DNA from: Perca fluviatilis
Taxonomy: Eukaryota > Chordata > Actinopteri > Perciformes > Percidae
Length of the DNA: 64,000 nucleotides
Assembly (NCBI RefSeq): GCF_010015445.1
Contig: NC_053116.1
Span: 2,576,068 to 2,640,067 of the forward strand
Direction of reading: 5' to 3'
Shown here piece by piece: positions 19,890 through 32,164 of this stretch (position 1 is the stretch's first letter; the number at the start of each line of letters is the position of its first letter). The translations under genes were made by a program, and so were the position numbers. The notes under the pieces were generated by a model. That model searched no databases. It saw only the letters and a list, made by a program, of their open reading frames with translations, and was not told where the DNA came from.

Positions 19890-22765
19890 CCATCAATCCA
19901 TCCATCTTCTTCTGCTTATCCGGTGTCGGGTCGCGGGGGGAGCAGCTCCAGCAGGGGACCCCAAACTTCCCTTTCCCGAGCCACATTAACCAGCTCTGAC
20001 TGGGGGATCCCAAGGCGTTCCCAGGCCAGGTTGGAGATATAATCCCTCCACCTAGTCCTGGGTCTTCCCCGAGGCCTCCTCCCAGCTGGACGTGCCTGGA
20101 ACACCTCCCTAGGGAGGCGTCCAGGGGGCATCCTTACCAGATGCCCGAACCACCTCAACTGGCTCCTTTCGACGCAAAGGAGCAGCGGCTCTACTCCGAG
20201 CTCCTCACGGATGACTGAGCTTCTCACCCTATCTCTAAGGGAGACGCCAGCCACCCTCTTGAGGAAAGGATTTCGGCCGCTTGTACCCTGGATCTCGTTC
20301 TTTCGGTCATGACCCAGCCTTCATGACCATAGGTGAGGGTAGGAACGAAAACTGACCGGTAGATCGAGAGCTTTGCCTTCTGGCTCAGCTCTCTTTTCGT
20401 CACAAAGGTGTGATAGATTGAATGTAATACCGCACCCGCTGCGCCGATTCTCCGACCAATCTCCCGCTCCATTGTCCCCTCACTCGCGAACAAAACCCCA
20501 AGGTACTTGAACTCCTTCACTTGGGGTAAGGACTCATTCCCTACCTGGAGAAGGCATTCCATCAGTTTCCTGCTGAGAACCATGGCCTCAGATTTAGAGG
20601 TGCTGATCCTCATCCCAGCTGCTTCACACTCGGCTGCGAACCGATCCAGTGAGTGCTGAAGGTCACAGGCCGATGATGCCATCAGGACCAGGTCATCTGC
20701 AAAGAGCAGCGATGAGATCCCCAGTCCACCGAACTGCAACCCCTCCCCACCCCGACTACGCCTTGATATCCTGTCCATAAATATTACAAACAGGATTGGT
20801 GACAAAGCGCAGCCCTGGCGGAGGCCAACCCTCACCTGAAACGAGTCCAACTTACTGCCGAGAACCCGGACACAGCTCTCACTTTGGTCGTACAGAGATT
20901 GGATGGCCCTGAGAAGAGACCCCCTCACCCCATACTCCCGCAGCACCCCATACTCCCGCAGCACCTCCCACAGTATCTCCCGGGGGACCCGGTCATACGC
21001 CTTCTCCAGATCCACAAAACACATGTAGACTGGTTGGGCATACTCCCAGGCTCCCACAGGATCCTTGCGAGAGTAAAGAGCTGGTCCGTTGTTCCACGAC
21101 CAGGACGGAATCCGCATTGTTCCTCTTCAACCCGAGGTTCGACTATCGGCCGAACCCTCCTTTCCAGCACCTTGGAGTAGACTTTACCAGGGAGGCTGAG
21201 AAGTGTGATACCCCTGTAATTGGCACACACCCTCTGGTCCCCCTTTTTAAAAAGGGGAACCACCACCCCAGTCTGCCACTCCTTTGGCACTGTTCCAGAC
21301 TTCCACGCAATGTTGAAGAGACGTGTCAACCAGGACAGCCCCTCCACACCCAGAGCCTTGAGCATTTCTGGACGGATCTCATCAATCCCCGGGGCTTTGC
21401 CACTGTGGAGTTGTTTGACTACATCAGTGACTTCTGCCCTATTACCTCCTCAGTTGAGGTCAACAGTGTCCCCTCCTTACTGTACACAGCTTGGATGGTT
21501 CCCCGCTTCCCCCTCCTGAGGTGGCGAACAGTTTTCCAGAAGCACTTTGGTGCCGACTGAAAGTCCTTCTCCATGTCTTCTCCAAACTTCTCCCACACCC
21601 GCTGCTTTGCCTATTTCACGGCAGAGGCTGCAGCCCTTCGGGCCCTTCGGTACCCTGCAACTGCCTCCGGAGTCCTCTGGGATAACATATACCCCGGAAA
21701 GACTCCTTCTTCAGTCGGACAGCTTCCCTGACCACCGGTGTCCACCATGGTGTTCGTGGGTTACCGCCCCTTGAGGCACCTAAGACCCTAAGACCACAGC
21801 TCCTTGCCGCAGCTTCAGCAATGGAAACTTTGAACATTGTCCACTCGGGTTCAATGCCCCCAGCCTCCACAGGGATGCATGAAAAGCTCCGTCGGAGGTG
21901 TGAGTTGAAAGTCTGTCGGACAGAGGCCTCCTCCAGACGTTCCCAATTTACCCGCACTACCCGTTTGGGCTTACCAGGTCTGTCCAGAGTCTTCCCCCAC
22001 CCCCTGACCCAACTCACCACCAGATGGTGATCGGTTGACAGCTCCGCCCCTCTCTTCACCCGAGTGTCCAAAATATACGGCTTCAGATCAAATGAAACGA
22101 TTATAAAATCGATCATCTTTGGCCTAGGGTGCTCTGGTACCAAGTACACTTATGAGCATCCCTATGTTCGAACATGGTGTTCATTATAGACAATCCATGA
22201 CTAGCACAGAAGTCCAACAACAAACTGGTTTAGATCAGGGAGGCCGTTCCTCCCAATCACGCCTCTCCAGGTGTCTCCATCTTTGCCCACGTGCGCGTTG
22301 AAGTCCCCCAGCAGAACAATGGAGTCCCCCACTGGAGCCCCATGCAGGACTCCACTCAAGGTCTCCAAGAAGGCCGAATACTCCGAACTCCTGTTTGGTG
22401 CATATACACAAACAACAGTCAGTTTTCCCCCCCACCACCCGCAGGCGTAGGGAGGCGACCCTCTCGTCGACCGGGGTAAACTCCAACGTAGCGGTGCTCA
22501 GCCGTCGAGGCCCCTGACCTTCACTGCCCCCCGTGTGGCAGCGCACCTGACCCCAGCGGTTCCTCCCACAGGTGGTGGGCCCATGGGCTGGAGAGATGGG
22601 GGCCACGTAGTTTTTTCGGGCTGTGCCCGACTGGGCTCCGTGGCAAACCCGGCCACCAGACGCTCGCTGACGAGCCTGCCATCTGGGCCTGGCTCCAGAC
22701 GGGGGCCCCGGGCTTCCTCCGGGCAGGGTCACTTCACCTCTTCCTCGATTTTTCATAGGGTTTTT
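19890..22765 (-). mobile_element. Rex3-like (RTE clade) LINE with 10-bp TSD
   Basis: The element runs on the minus strand. It ends in a (GATG)n-like tail (read on the plus strand as ccatcaatccatccatc at 19890) and is flanked by agtagtaaat at 19880-19889 and 22766-22775. It carries endonuclease and reverse transcriptase. At 2.88 kb it is nearly full length for the ORF region but lacks an intact frame. It sits in the presumed intron of the EnSpm-like transposase gene. Confidence 0.92.
19916..22765 (-). pseudogene. Rex3-like endonuclease/reverse transcriptase ORF, broken
   Basis: Read 5' to 3' on the minus strand, the parts are: an apurinic-type endonuclease (about 22765-21990, with IDFIIVS and TDHHLVV near its end); linker (RTPWWTPVVREAVRLKK); RT with GFRPGRGTTDQLF and CFVDLEKAYDRVP; RQGCALSPILF; FADDLVLM at about 20690-20705 (catalytic aspartates present); and a C-terminal region (GRRPRGRPRTRWRDYI). 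At least four frame breaks separate these. An 18-bp tandem duplication (about 20937-20972) repeats LREYGV within RT. The protein would copy its RNA at nicked DNA; this copy is dead. Confidence 0.88.
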
Positions 22766-22840
22766 AGTAGTAAATGTATTTTTATATTCCAATGTTCAAC
22801 CACACTGAAGCTGCACTTAATTCCTCTATATTTGTTTCAG

Positions 22841-23056
22841 ATTTGTCTTACAGATCATTGTAATGCAGATACTTACCAACAAGTGGATAGAGAGAGACAG
22901 GAGGACAGAGAGGAAGATGATGGAAGTGGACAAGAGGACAGAGAGGAAGATGATGGAAGTGGACAAGAGGACAGAGAGGAAGATGATGGAAGTGGACAAG
23001 AACACAGAGCAGAAGAGAGGAGCCAAGCCCGAAATCAAGATTCAAACCAATGGAAG
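22841..23056 (+). CDS. EnSpm/CACTA-like gene, N-terminal exon with 33-bp repeats
   Basis: An exon is bounded by the acceptor tttgtttcag (22831-22840) and the donor g|gtacta at 23057. It reads ICLTDHCNADTYQQ, then an 11-residue unit EDREEDDGSGQ three times (a 33-bp tandem repeat, about 22910-23005), then QARNQDSNQWK. It ends on a codon boundary and would join the next exon at 23215 in phase. The acidic repeat is probably an unstructured spacer. It belongs to the transposase gene below. Confidence 0.5.
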
Positions 23057-23214
23057 GTACTACCATTTAATTACAGATTATCTGTATATTGGTTATTTTA
23101 CATTACATGTAAGCGACATCTCTCTTAATAGGACAACACTGTCATTATAAGTTTGGCTTATGTTTCCTATTGTGTTTTAGATATGAGTGTGAGCAATCTT
23201 GTCTTGTATTACAG

Positions 23215-24790
23215 AAACACCATGATGACGATCCTGTATACCTAGGTGCTCCCCTCACAAAAGGACAGAGTCTGCTCTTACTCATGTCATATGTACTGAG
23301 GCACAATTTGACAGGAGTAGCTCTTCAGGATCTTCTTACAATGTTTAATGCTTGGTGCCAGCAACCTCATATCTTTTTCATAAAGCGTATGGACAGTTTG
23401 GCCACTATGTGCCCCATTTTTTATTGTATCAACTGTGAAAGCTATATGGGACCCAGTGAGACAGCTCCAAAAGATTGTTCTTATTGTAATGCTGAATTTA
23501 ACATTGAGAGAAACTTAAGGGTTGGGTCTTACTTTCTTTTACTTAGTCTATCAACCCAAATAGTGGACATTGTGGAAAAATCTGGGATGCATTTAAATGA
23601 AAGACAATCAATTCCAGGCATTATTTCAGATATTCAGTGTGGGGCTGAATATGAAAAACTCAAGCAGAGTGGACTTGGGGCTGATGACGTATCAGTTATG
23701 TGGATTTGTGATGGAATTCCAGTTTTCAACAGCAATAATTTTCAGATATGGCCAATTCAGTGTCAAATCATAGAGCTGTCACCAAAAGATCGCCAAGCCA
23801 ACATATGTATACCATGCTTATGGTTTGGTAAAAGCAAGCCAAATATGATCACATTTTTAACTGCTTTTGTGGCAGAGTTCAAGGAACTGGAACAGACTGG
23901 AATTAAATGGATGGACTCAGAAAATGTAGAGCATACAAGCAAAGTTAATTTACTCCTGGTATCCTCAGATTCAGTTGCCCCCTCCTGAGAAACACAAAAC
24001 AGTTCAATGGCAAATATGGGTGTGACTTCTGCCTTCACACTGGTGGTGGTCCATAAGTCTGGGAAACCCCAGAACCACCTTTACGGACAGAGATGGATCA
24101 TTTTCGGCATGCTATGCTGGCAACACCTGCCAATCCAGTAATGGGTGTGAAAGGCCCATCCCCTTTGATGGAACTTGAGAGCTTCAAGACGATCACTGGA
24201 TTCATTCCTGAGTACCAACACAGTGTCCGCTTGGGTGTCATTAAACAGATTACATCTCTGTGGCTAAAGTGAGAGATGTGGATGTGGCAGAACAAGCGCT
24301 GCGGAAATTTGTGCTCAACTTTGAGAAAAAAAAAGCAGGGACTACCATGGCAAATGCTAATGACAGCATAAAGACATTTGACAAACTTCAAAGTACCTCT
24401 AGCTTAAGAAAGAAATCAAAGGAGTTTTAACATAATGTCAGAGGTTTTGGCTGCCCAAAGAAAGTTAGCACATCTGTGTTGCAGAGGATGGCTATTGAAA
24501 GTTTAATAGGAGTGACAGTTCATTCAGGTTTATTTTATGACCGTTATATTTGTAGCAGTGTGGTTTATCATTCTTACACCTCTTAAAAAGAGAAATAATT
24601 CAGTTGTACAGTTAAATGATGGAACATTCTGCGAAGTTATGACCCTGGTGGCTTTTACATCTGATGATGGGGCCTCATCCACATCCACCAACTTCTGTAT
24701 TTTAGTAAAAGAGTGGAGGAAAGGTGTGTAGAGATGCTCAGTTAACTATATCTTCCACATTTATAAATGAGGTGTCTCACACCCATGATG
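23215..24790 (+). pseudogene. EnSpm/CACTA-like transposase, decayed
   Basis: The exon starts after the acceptor tattacag and stays open to 23987. It shows YLGAPLTKGQSLLLLMSYVL, then a C-x2-C...C-x2-C cluster (CINCESYM...CSYC), then DDVSVMWICDGIPVFNS and IWPIQCQIIELS...LWFG. These blocks match vertebrate EnSpm-type transposases, with the aspartate of 'W-DG-PVF' a likely catalytic residue. After the stop the similarity continues in changing frames: QFNGKYGCDFCLH, GVKGPSPLMELESF, FIPEYQHSVRLGV, and near 24600 NNSVVQLNDGTFCEVMTL. So about 1.6 kb of the gene is present but broken. Confidence 0.7.
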
Positions 24791-24799
24791 TATTTGCTG

Positions 24800-25732
24800 T
24801 GCATCCCCAAACACTCAAGCGTAAATGTAATGGTTAAGTCCAAGGACAAAATGAATGTCATTCCACTTCCCGACAATGTTGAAAGAGACTAAAATTCTTG
24901 GGGAGGTACAATTTTACAGACATCAACGCCAAACCGACCTCTACATATCAGTCCTATACGCATGAATACTGTCAGCGACTTTTTGATCTGTACACTCTCC
25001 AACTGGTCTTGTTTGTATTAGCCCTGCCTTTTCTCCATTAAATACCAATGAAATGTTCTTTTTTGAACACTTGTGACAATGTTAACACAGTGTGAGTGAA
25101 CTTAATAGTTTTGCTTATAATTTAGCCAGTATTAACTCGTCTGTTGCAATATGGGTAACGCAATCTGTTAAATCATAATGTAGCACTGCACCAACTTTAA
25201 ACCACTTGCTTTTCAGCAGAACACACATTTTTTGTGCACCTGTACTTTTGAAGTGTGCATTTAATGTTTTCTTTAATGTAATTTTGTGTGTAAGATGTAT
25301 TATATCATATTTGTTTGCCAAACTGATTAAACATTTACAGAACAGCTGCAATAATTGCTATCTGTGTACTTTACACACAGCACAAAATTTCATAAATTGT
25401 TTTAAGTGCATTTTCATAGTAATACTATGGAACACTTTCTAAAAGAATGTCCTGAAGTACTAGCGTGAATAACTTCACTTCATAATTAGACTCAAATGTA
25501 ATTTAAAATACACTCAAATTTAATATTACAGTATTGATGTTAAAATGTGTACTGTTAAAATATGCTTTCAGTGTATGTTACAATGACAATTTTGAGCATA
25601 CAATTTAAAATATATCAAAAATATGTGTAAAAACAAATTTCAAATAAGTACACTTTAGAAAGTACACATAACTTTCACTTAAAGTATAGTGTTTAGTACA
25701 ATATATTTCTATAAAGTGAAATATAGTATTAT
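24800..25732. other. AT-rich sequence, possible dispersed repeat
   Basis: No coding frame. From about 25480 the words aagtacac and tttaaaata recur and resemble 10560-10980. This AT-rich repeat continues after the MITE at 26437-26575. Confidence 0.4.
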
Positions 25733-26436
25733 TTTAAAGCGCCCATATTATGCTCATTTTCAGGTTCATAACTGTATTTTAAGATTGTACCAGAATAGGT
25801 TTACATGGTTTAATTTTCAAAAAACACCATATTGTTGTTGTACTGCACAGCTCTCTCTCACTGTTGCAGATCCTCTTTTCACCTGGTTTCTGTTTTAGCT
25901 ACAGAGTGAGACCTCTATTCATCTTCTTCTTCTGTACTATCTTTGATTGCACACGCACATGCGCAGTAGCTCAGATGTAGAGCATGTCAGCTAGCTAACT
26001 CTAGAGACAGTAAAAGAAAGCCTGTTTCTCCAACTTTGGTCAGTTACAAGGCAGGATTAGCTGGGAGACTTCTAAATGAGGACACATGTAAGTAATTCTT
26101 TTGTAGATTATGGTGAACTTGTGTGTGTTGTAGCAGTGCTTTGCTATTGAGAACGACGTAGCATGCTAGCGTTAGCATTAGCGTTAGCGTTAGCATGCTA
26201 ATGAGCTAACGGTTGTGGTTAGCCAGCTCATTTCGGACTGTGACGTCACAGTCCGAGCCGATTTTGAACAGCTCACTAGGAGACTGAAGGCAGGACACAT
26301 TCAGAAACCGTATCTCACTCAGAACAGCATGGATGGATTTTTTTCAAAGTTTGTATGTGTGTGGAAGCACCAGAGACACAAAATAACACCCCAAATCCCA
26401 GAAAAAGTGATTTTTTCATAATATGGGCACTTTAAA
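25733..26436. mobile_element. MITE (704 bp) with TIR tttaaagcgcccatattatg
   Basis: The left end is tttaaagcgcccatattatg; the inverted right end is tttaaagtgcccatattatg. I recognise it as a common percomorph MITE. It has no ORF of note. It contains a block of gcgttagc repeats (26160-26215) and a 24-bp perfect palindrome (26233-26256) centred on tgacgtca. The target duplication is unclear. Confidence 0.75.
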
Positions 26437-27258
26437 GTGTGTTAAAAGTGTTAGTGTGAAAGCGTGGTGCTAGTATACTTTTTATATATTTACAAAAAGT
26501 ACAATTTGTGTAAGTACATTTTCAACATACTATCGGAAATATAAATATACTTGAAATACAATAAAGTAAAAAAATGTTTCGTTTGGGTGTAGCAAGAAAA
26601 GTTAACCCTCTCCTTGATTTCATGTTGTTTGTGGAGAAGAAGAGTCGGGGGAAATGCAACGCTACCAAGCTACTGCCGAGCGTGCGTGCACCTCTCGGAA
26701 AATGCCACTTGACGTCACGGCGACGCACCTCGCTCAGCCGTGGCTAACTTTTCCTGCTACAGATGTCCCACCGTGGTCAGAAAGCAGAGGGGAGACACTT
26801 TGTTTCTCTCACTATGCCTCTAGAGTCGCTACTCGCTCCGAAGGTAAACTGCTTCTTTTACACTTCTGGTTAGATGCTAAACAAAACTTTGTCAGTACAA
26901 TATGTGCAATGATTAGGTTGAATCTAATTAAATATACTTATGTTCATGCTTAATAGTAATGTTAATAGTACGTGGAGAAATGACACACTATTGATACCAT
27001 TATTGCAGGTGCAGAATGCAGTGATTGGTGGAAAGACAGGGCTTGCATGTACAGATGAGTGGCGCAGGTGGAATCAGGTTTTGTTTACAGTAAATAAATA
27101 AATAATAAATAAAAATCTTAAAATCAAGTTCATTAAGTCACTTTATTTGCATTAATGCGAAATGAGGGACCAAAATCCCCATTGCTATCGGGTCCGGAAG
27201 ATACTGGCCGTTAAGGCACCGGTGCCATATTAGCACCAAGTCTCAGTACCAAACCCTA
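26437..27258. mobile_element. AT-rich repeat, then truncated hAT right end
   Basis: 26437-26575 is AT-rich repeat. At about 26640-26850 there is GC-richer sequence with a possible donor (cgaag|gtaaac). At 27190-27258 is a hAT end: inverted, it reads taggg, tttggtactgagac, with a gcaccggtgcc palindrome (about 27216), like the words near 44330-44400. The right boundary at 27258 truncates the zinc-finger array that follows. The left end of this hAT was not found. Confidence 0.5.
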
Positions 27259-27259
27259 T

Positions 27260-28160
<901 letters not shown>

Positions 28161-28893
28161 ACAGTGCTAACAGTGGTGACATTTGGGTCCCTCTCCTCCT
28201 CTCCGTTTCTATAGCAACAGACAAACAGAGAGAGAGAGAGAGAGTTAGAGCCATTTTTGTGTGCCTATTCCAAAAAACCTTAAAATACATAAATATTTTT
28301 AACAGAATTGATGCAGCCGCCAATTTTGGTGAGTTTTTGAGTATGTTAAGCCCCTCAAAAAGGCGATTCATTTGCCGAATAATAATTCCTTCAGTTTCAA
28401 TAGGGCCTTCAATGCTGTTGGCGCTGAGGCCCTAATAAATCATCTAAAAAGATGTATTGGTCTCTGACCAGTCTGCCGTTGTTACAACCATTATAGAAAC
28501 AAGTGTATAGGACTTTATATATTATCCTTAATCATTGACTTCATTTAAAAACACATTTAAAACTTTATCAGCCTTCTAATTATCTCAACAACTGTTATAC
28601 TATATTCATCATACTTCTAACAATATGAACAGCAGTTTATTAGTCTTCATAAAAGGCAATATAACCTCAACGACGACACAAATATTTTATATTATATATC
28701 CCATACTACACCCTAGTGGTCAGAATGTACAGTATATTACAGACATTTAGTGAACAAAAATAATAACTCAATTGGCTCCTACAACTTCCTTTCTCCACAT
28801 TTGATCTCTAACAACAGAAGAAACGGATGACCCATGGAGCCTCGACTCTCGTCCTGGTTTCTTTAGAGCGGTTGTTGTGTCATGAACACTGAC
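28161..28893. other. Presumed intron between zinc-finger exons (minus strand)
   Basis: AT-rich to mixed sequence with a short (ag)n run at about 28222-28243. No coding frame of its own. Confidence 0.35.
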
Positions 28894-28998
28894 CTGAACA
28901 TGGCTGGTATCAGAGTCCGAGTCTGCTGCTTGTCTTCTGGGGACCTTGTTGCTCCGCTGCTCCGGGTTCTGGTTGTCCTCCTTCATTCCTCTCTGGTC
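28894..28998 (-). CDS. Candidate zinc-finger linker exon (105 nt)
   Basis: On the minus strand an exon of exactly 35 codons is bounded by an acceptor (tgctggatttcag) and a donor (cag|gtcagtg). It is phase 0 at both ends and reads DQRGMKEDNQNPEQRS, then NKVPRRQAADSDSDTSHVQ. Low-complexity, charged linker exons like this precede the finger exon in fish C2H2 genes. The finger array at 27260-28160 lies downstream on the same strand, so it is probably part of that dead gene. Confidence 0.5.
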
Positions 28999-29499
28999 CT
29001 GAAATCCAGCAGACCTCTACTGTGGCTGCTGTACTCACTCTGGATTCTGTTCAGTCCAAATCAAATCATGCAGAGATATTCAGGAGCTGTTGTCTCTTGT
29101 TTTCCTCACATCCACACACAGCTAAAAGAACAGTCTGAAAACTCAAAGCAGCTGCTGTATAACTGTTCCCTTTCCTTCCTAGCCACAAAATGACTTCGGA
29201 GTAATTTGGAGAAAACAGCATAATATTAAACCGTGAATAAATCTAAAATGTAAAAACAAACACTACCATAACGCTGGCTTTTCAGTGCCCTTCACAATAA
29301 AAGCCCAGCTTAAATTCACTCAGAGCATTTCACTAACAGGAAACTCAATAAAAAGTTATTTTGCCAACACTAGATATCAAACAAAAGCTACACACTATAT
29401 CTTGTAAGAAACTTTAAAAATAATAAGCAGGTGAACAGCTGCTGCTGGTCAAATCATGTCAATCATTTTCATTTACGTCACTGCTATTGCTAGACGGCA
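28999..29499. promoter_or_regulatory. Upstream region of the minus-strand zinc-finger gene
   Basis: Mostly AT-rich and non-coding. The minus strand has gcttttattgtgaaggg at about 29289-29306, which recurs in front of the candidate first exon at 62.3 kb and, in variant form, near 50.2 and 53.9 kb. It may be a core-promoter-like module. Confidence 0.35.
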
Positions 29500-29770
29500 T
29501 AGTGGCAGAATGACTGAAAGAAAGTATGAAAGTGGAGCACAATAACACAAAGTACAAAGGTTAAAAGAACAACGTGATCAAGATATCCTGAAAAAAATCC
29601 CTAAATTGACTGGATACTTCAAGGCTGCTGAAATTTCATCCAGTCGAAGACAAGATCCACAGCAGGAGGACGGCCAGCTAGCATCGGCTAACATCGGAGA
29701 TGGGGTTGAAACACCTGCAGCGGGATCCTTAGCTGTTACAGCAGACAGCTCATCATGTCATTGGTAATAT
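29500..29770 (+). pseudogene. ZMYM1-like hAT transposase, N-terminal piece
   Basis: The translation KEQRDQDILKKIPKLTGYFK and AAEISSSRRQDPQQEDG has the form of the leader before the TTF-type finger in ZMYM1-like hAT proteins ('KK-PKLT-FF'). It is followed by a stop. The rest of the gene resumes after the MITE at 29888-30446. Confidence 0.55.
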
Positions 29771-29887
29771 TTCAGGGAATTTGGGGGAGTTATTCCACAA
29801 TGACACGCATATTACACAGGTCAGTTTTTAAGGCTGGTTCTATTTTTTTCACGTTATCAGTGATAGATTGTAAAGACACCAGTCAAA

Positions 29888-30446
29888 AAAAAGGTCCCAT
29901 CACATGGTGTTCTTTGGATGCTTTTATATAGGCCTTAGTGGTCCCCTAATACTGTATCTGAAGTCTCTTTTATATAGACCTTAGTGGTCCCCTAATACTG
30001 TATCTGAAGTCTCTTTCCCATAATTCAGCCTTGGTGCAGAATTACAGCCACTAGAGCCAGTCCCACAATGAGCTTTCCTTAGGATGTGCCATTTCTGTGT
30101 CTGTAGCTATTGAGGAGGAGAGAGAGGGGCAAAGTGGAGGGTGGGGGTGTGGCCTTGACCAACTGCCACTTTGCTCATTTAAAAGCCATGATGTCTCTCT
30201 CTCATGGGTTGGCCAAATTCTCTGGGCGGGCAAAGCAGAGGTAACCTGTCCCCTTATGACCTCATAAGGAGAAGATTCCTGATTGGCCCATCTGAGCTTT
30301 CATTTTCTCAAAGGCAGAGCAGGATACCCATGGCTCGGTTTACACCTATCACCATTTCTAGCCACTGGGGGACCATAGGCAGGCTGGGGGAACTCATATT
30401 AATGTTAAAAAACCTCAAAGTGAAATTTTCATGCCATGGGACTTTT
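29888..30446. mobile_element. MITE (about 560 bp), TIR aaaggtcccat
   Basis: The left end is aaaaggtcccatcacatg; the inverted right end is aaaagtcccatggcatg. I recognise it as an abundant percomorph hAT-like MITE. It contains a 47-bp tandem duplication (about 29921-29967 and 29968-30014) with cttagtggtcccctaatac. It interrupts the ZMYM1-like hAT gene. The target duplication is obscured by the A-run at its left edge. Confidence 0.75.
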
Positions 30447-32030
30447 AACTGCTGCCTTGAGACGGAGGAATTTTTTAATGTGCAGACACTTTTGAATTTT
30501 TCCTCCAAATCCACATCCCATTGGCAGACAATTACAGCGGGTTTACATCCAAATGACAACTAGAAGATCTAGACTTTGAAAAGCCTTTCAGACACTAGAT
30601 GGTCAGCTCACGTGCAAGTAACAAAAGCACTGCAACAGAATTATGCCAGAATCCAGGAGTCGCTGCAAAAGATCAGTAATGACACAACCCAATGGCTTAC
30701 TACATGGGATGAATTCAGGACACTGTATGTGAAGATGGACAAACTACAGTAGAGAATGCCATTCTGTGTAATATTTGGAACAACATACTGCAGCATTTCC
30801 ACAAAACTAGTACTACTTTACAGGGAGCTGACCTGGATTTATGTAATGCTGTTACAGTGCAGATCCACCTGGCCGTGCGACATTTTGGTCACGCTCCACT
30901 TTATTCCTCTGGGTGACGTCAAACGACTTTAAAATGCTGCGCGTCAAAAAAAGCTGGCTGATGCCCATCTTTATGCAAGTGAATCCGTTGAATGTGACTA
31001 TCCAATAGAAGTATACAAAAATCTTTCAAACTGACCGTGGTCGATCTGAAATGAAGACAGATTCAGCAACTGTATGGCCTATTTTTCACTTACAATGTTT
31101 TCAGAAAAAGGTTTCGGTTAACTATTTACGTAAAATAAGAGATTGTATTCTGAACGAGCCGCCATTAGTGTTTTGAAATGTGGGAGTAGCCAAACCCACG
31201 TGACGCGTTCATCCAATCAGCTGCCGGTCAAGGGCGTGGAGCATCAACCATGGAGGTATGACGTCGCGATGCCACGCTTCAGTCGTGTCGCCAAAGTGGA
31301 TCCACTGTGTTAGTTTGGTCAGCTCGTTGAGGGATTATGTAGCCAGTCTACGAGAAGATTTTGACAAGTTTGAGAGTGATGCAAAAAACATGTCTCCATC
31401 TTTGTCCCAAGTCTACAAAGTAGAGACACAGGAAAAAGAAAAAAACAAGCAGATGAATCCAGTGAACCGTCTTGTTGCCGAGCTGGATAGGAGGTATCGC
31501 TACTACAAAAGGAATTCAGTAGATTTGGGTTTTTGAACAAGATCCCATCCATCCCCCTACAAGATCTACACATAGAAGCAGCTAGTCTGCAGAAAATAAT
31601 ATGCAAGTGATCTAGAAAAAGATTTTGTGGATGAAATTGGACAATTCAGACAATTTGTCAAAGAAAATGAGGACACCTCAGGAAGTTCACTACTGCAATT
31701 TATAAGAGCAAGGAAACTACAATCAGTGTTTCCAAATGTTGATATGGCACTCTTGCTATTTATGACTGCATGTAACCAACACCAGCAGGGAACGCTCTTT
31801 TTCAAAACTAGGACTAGTTAAAAATAGACTCCGATTCACGATGGGCCAAAATCGACTCAATCAACTGTCTCTGATGTCCATTAAAAATTACGTTCAGCGC
31901 AAATTAGATTTTACCGGCCTCATTAAAGCTGCAGTAGGTAAGATTGTGAAGAGCCAGGACTTTGCCAACAAATTTGAACATCGACAACTTCTCAGTCCCT
32001 CCTCCCTTTCTGCTGCAGCCCAAACCGTCT
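30447..32030 (+). pseudogene. ZMYM1-like hAT transposase, central and C-terminal parts
   Basis: Readable blocks in order: FFNVQTLLNFSSKSTSHWQ; TLKSLSDTRWSA (30575-30610), the hAT 'LSDTRW' motif; IQESLQKISNDT; then, after an insertion at 30860-31307, SLRDYVASLREDFDKFESDA (about 31320); NRLVAELDRRYRYYK (about 31465); and near 31860 the C-terminal 'N-L-LMSI' and LDFTGLIKAAV. This is the order in ZMYM1/DUF4371-type hAT transposases. Stops and frame shifts occur throughout. Domesticated relatives exist, but this copy is not functional. Confidence 0.75.
30860..31307. mobile_element. Small insertion in the hAT gene, imperfect TIRs
   Basis: The coding similarity stops at gttacagtg (30859) and resumes at tgttagttt (31308). 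The insert starts cagatccacctggcc and, inverted from the right, cagtggatccactttgg, giving imperfect inverted ends of about 20 bp. About 220 bp of it match 12577-12805. The superfamily is unknown. Confidence 0.6.
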
Positions 32031-32125
32031 CCTAAGCCCCTCCCACACAACGGAGTTTGACAGAACTGCCGGCCGGCATGTCAGACACACAACATTTTCA
32101 ATAACTAAAACACCAACACAACGTT

Positions 32126-32164
32126 CCTTCCCGGTGTGCTGTGTCTCACAGCACACCGGGAAGG
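32126..32164. repeat. Perfect 18-bp hairpin with 3-nt loop
   Basis: Arms 32126-32143 (ccttcccggtgtgctgtg) and 32147-32164 are exactly complementary around the loop tct; one more T-A pair extends the stem. On the minus strand this lies at the end of a T-rich, transcript-like stretch. Confidence 0.9.

Noticed and set aside
20884..22479. Plus-strand open frames of 98, 147, 99 and other lengths
   Set aside because: They are shadows of the GC-rich minus-strand Rex3-like ORF.
22826..23066. Minus-strand frames with repeated leucine/serine words
   Set aside because: They are the reverse of the 33-bp acidic repeat exon.
30204..30563. 119-codon plus-strand frame
   Set aside because: It spans the non-coding MITE and only its end overlaps the hAT coding sequence; no domain.
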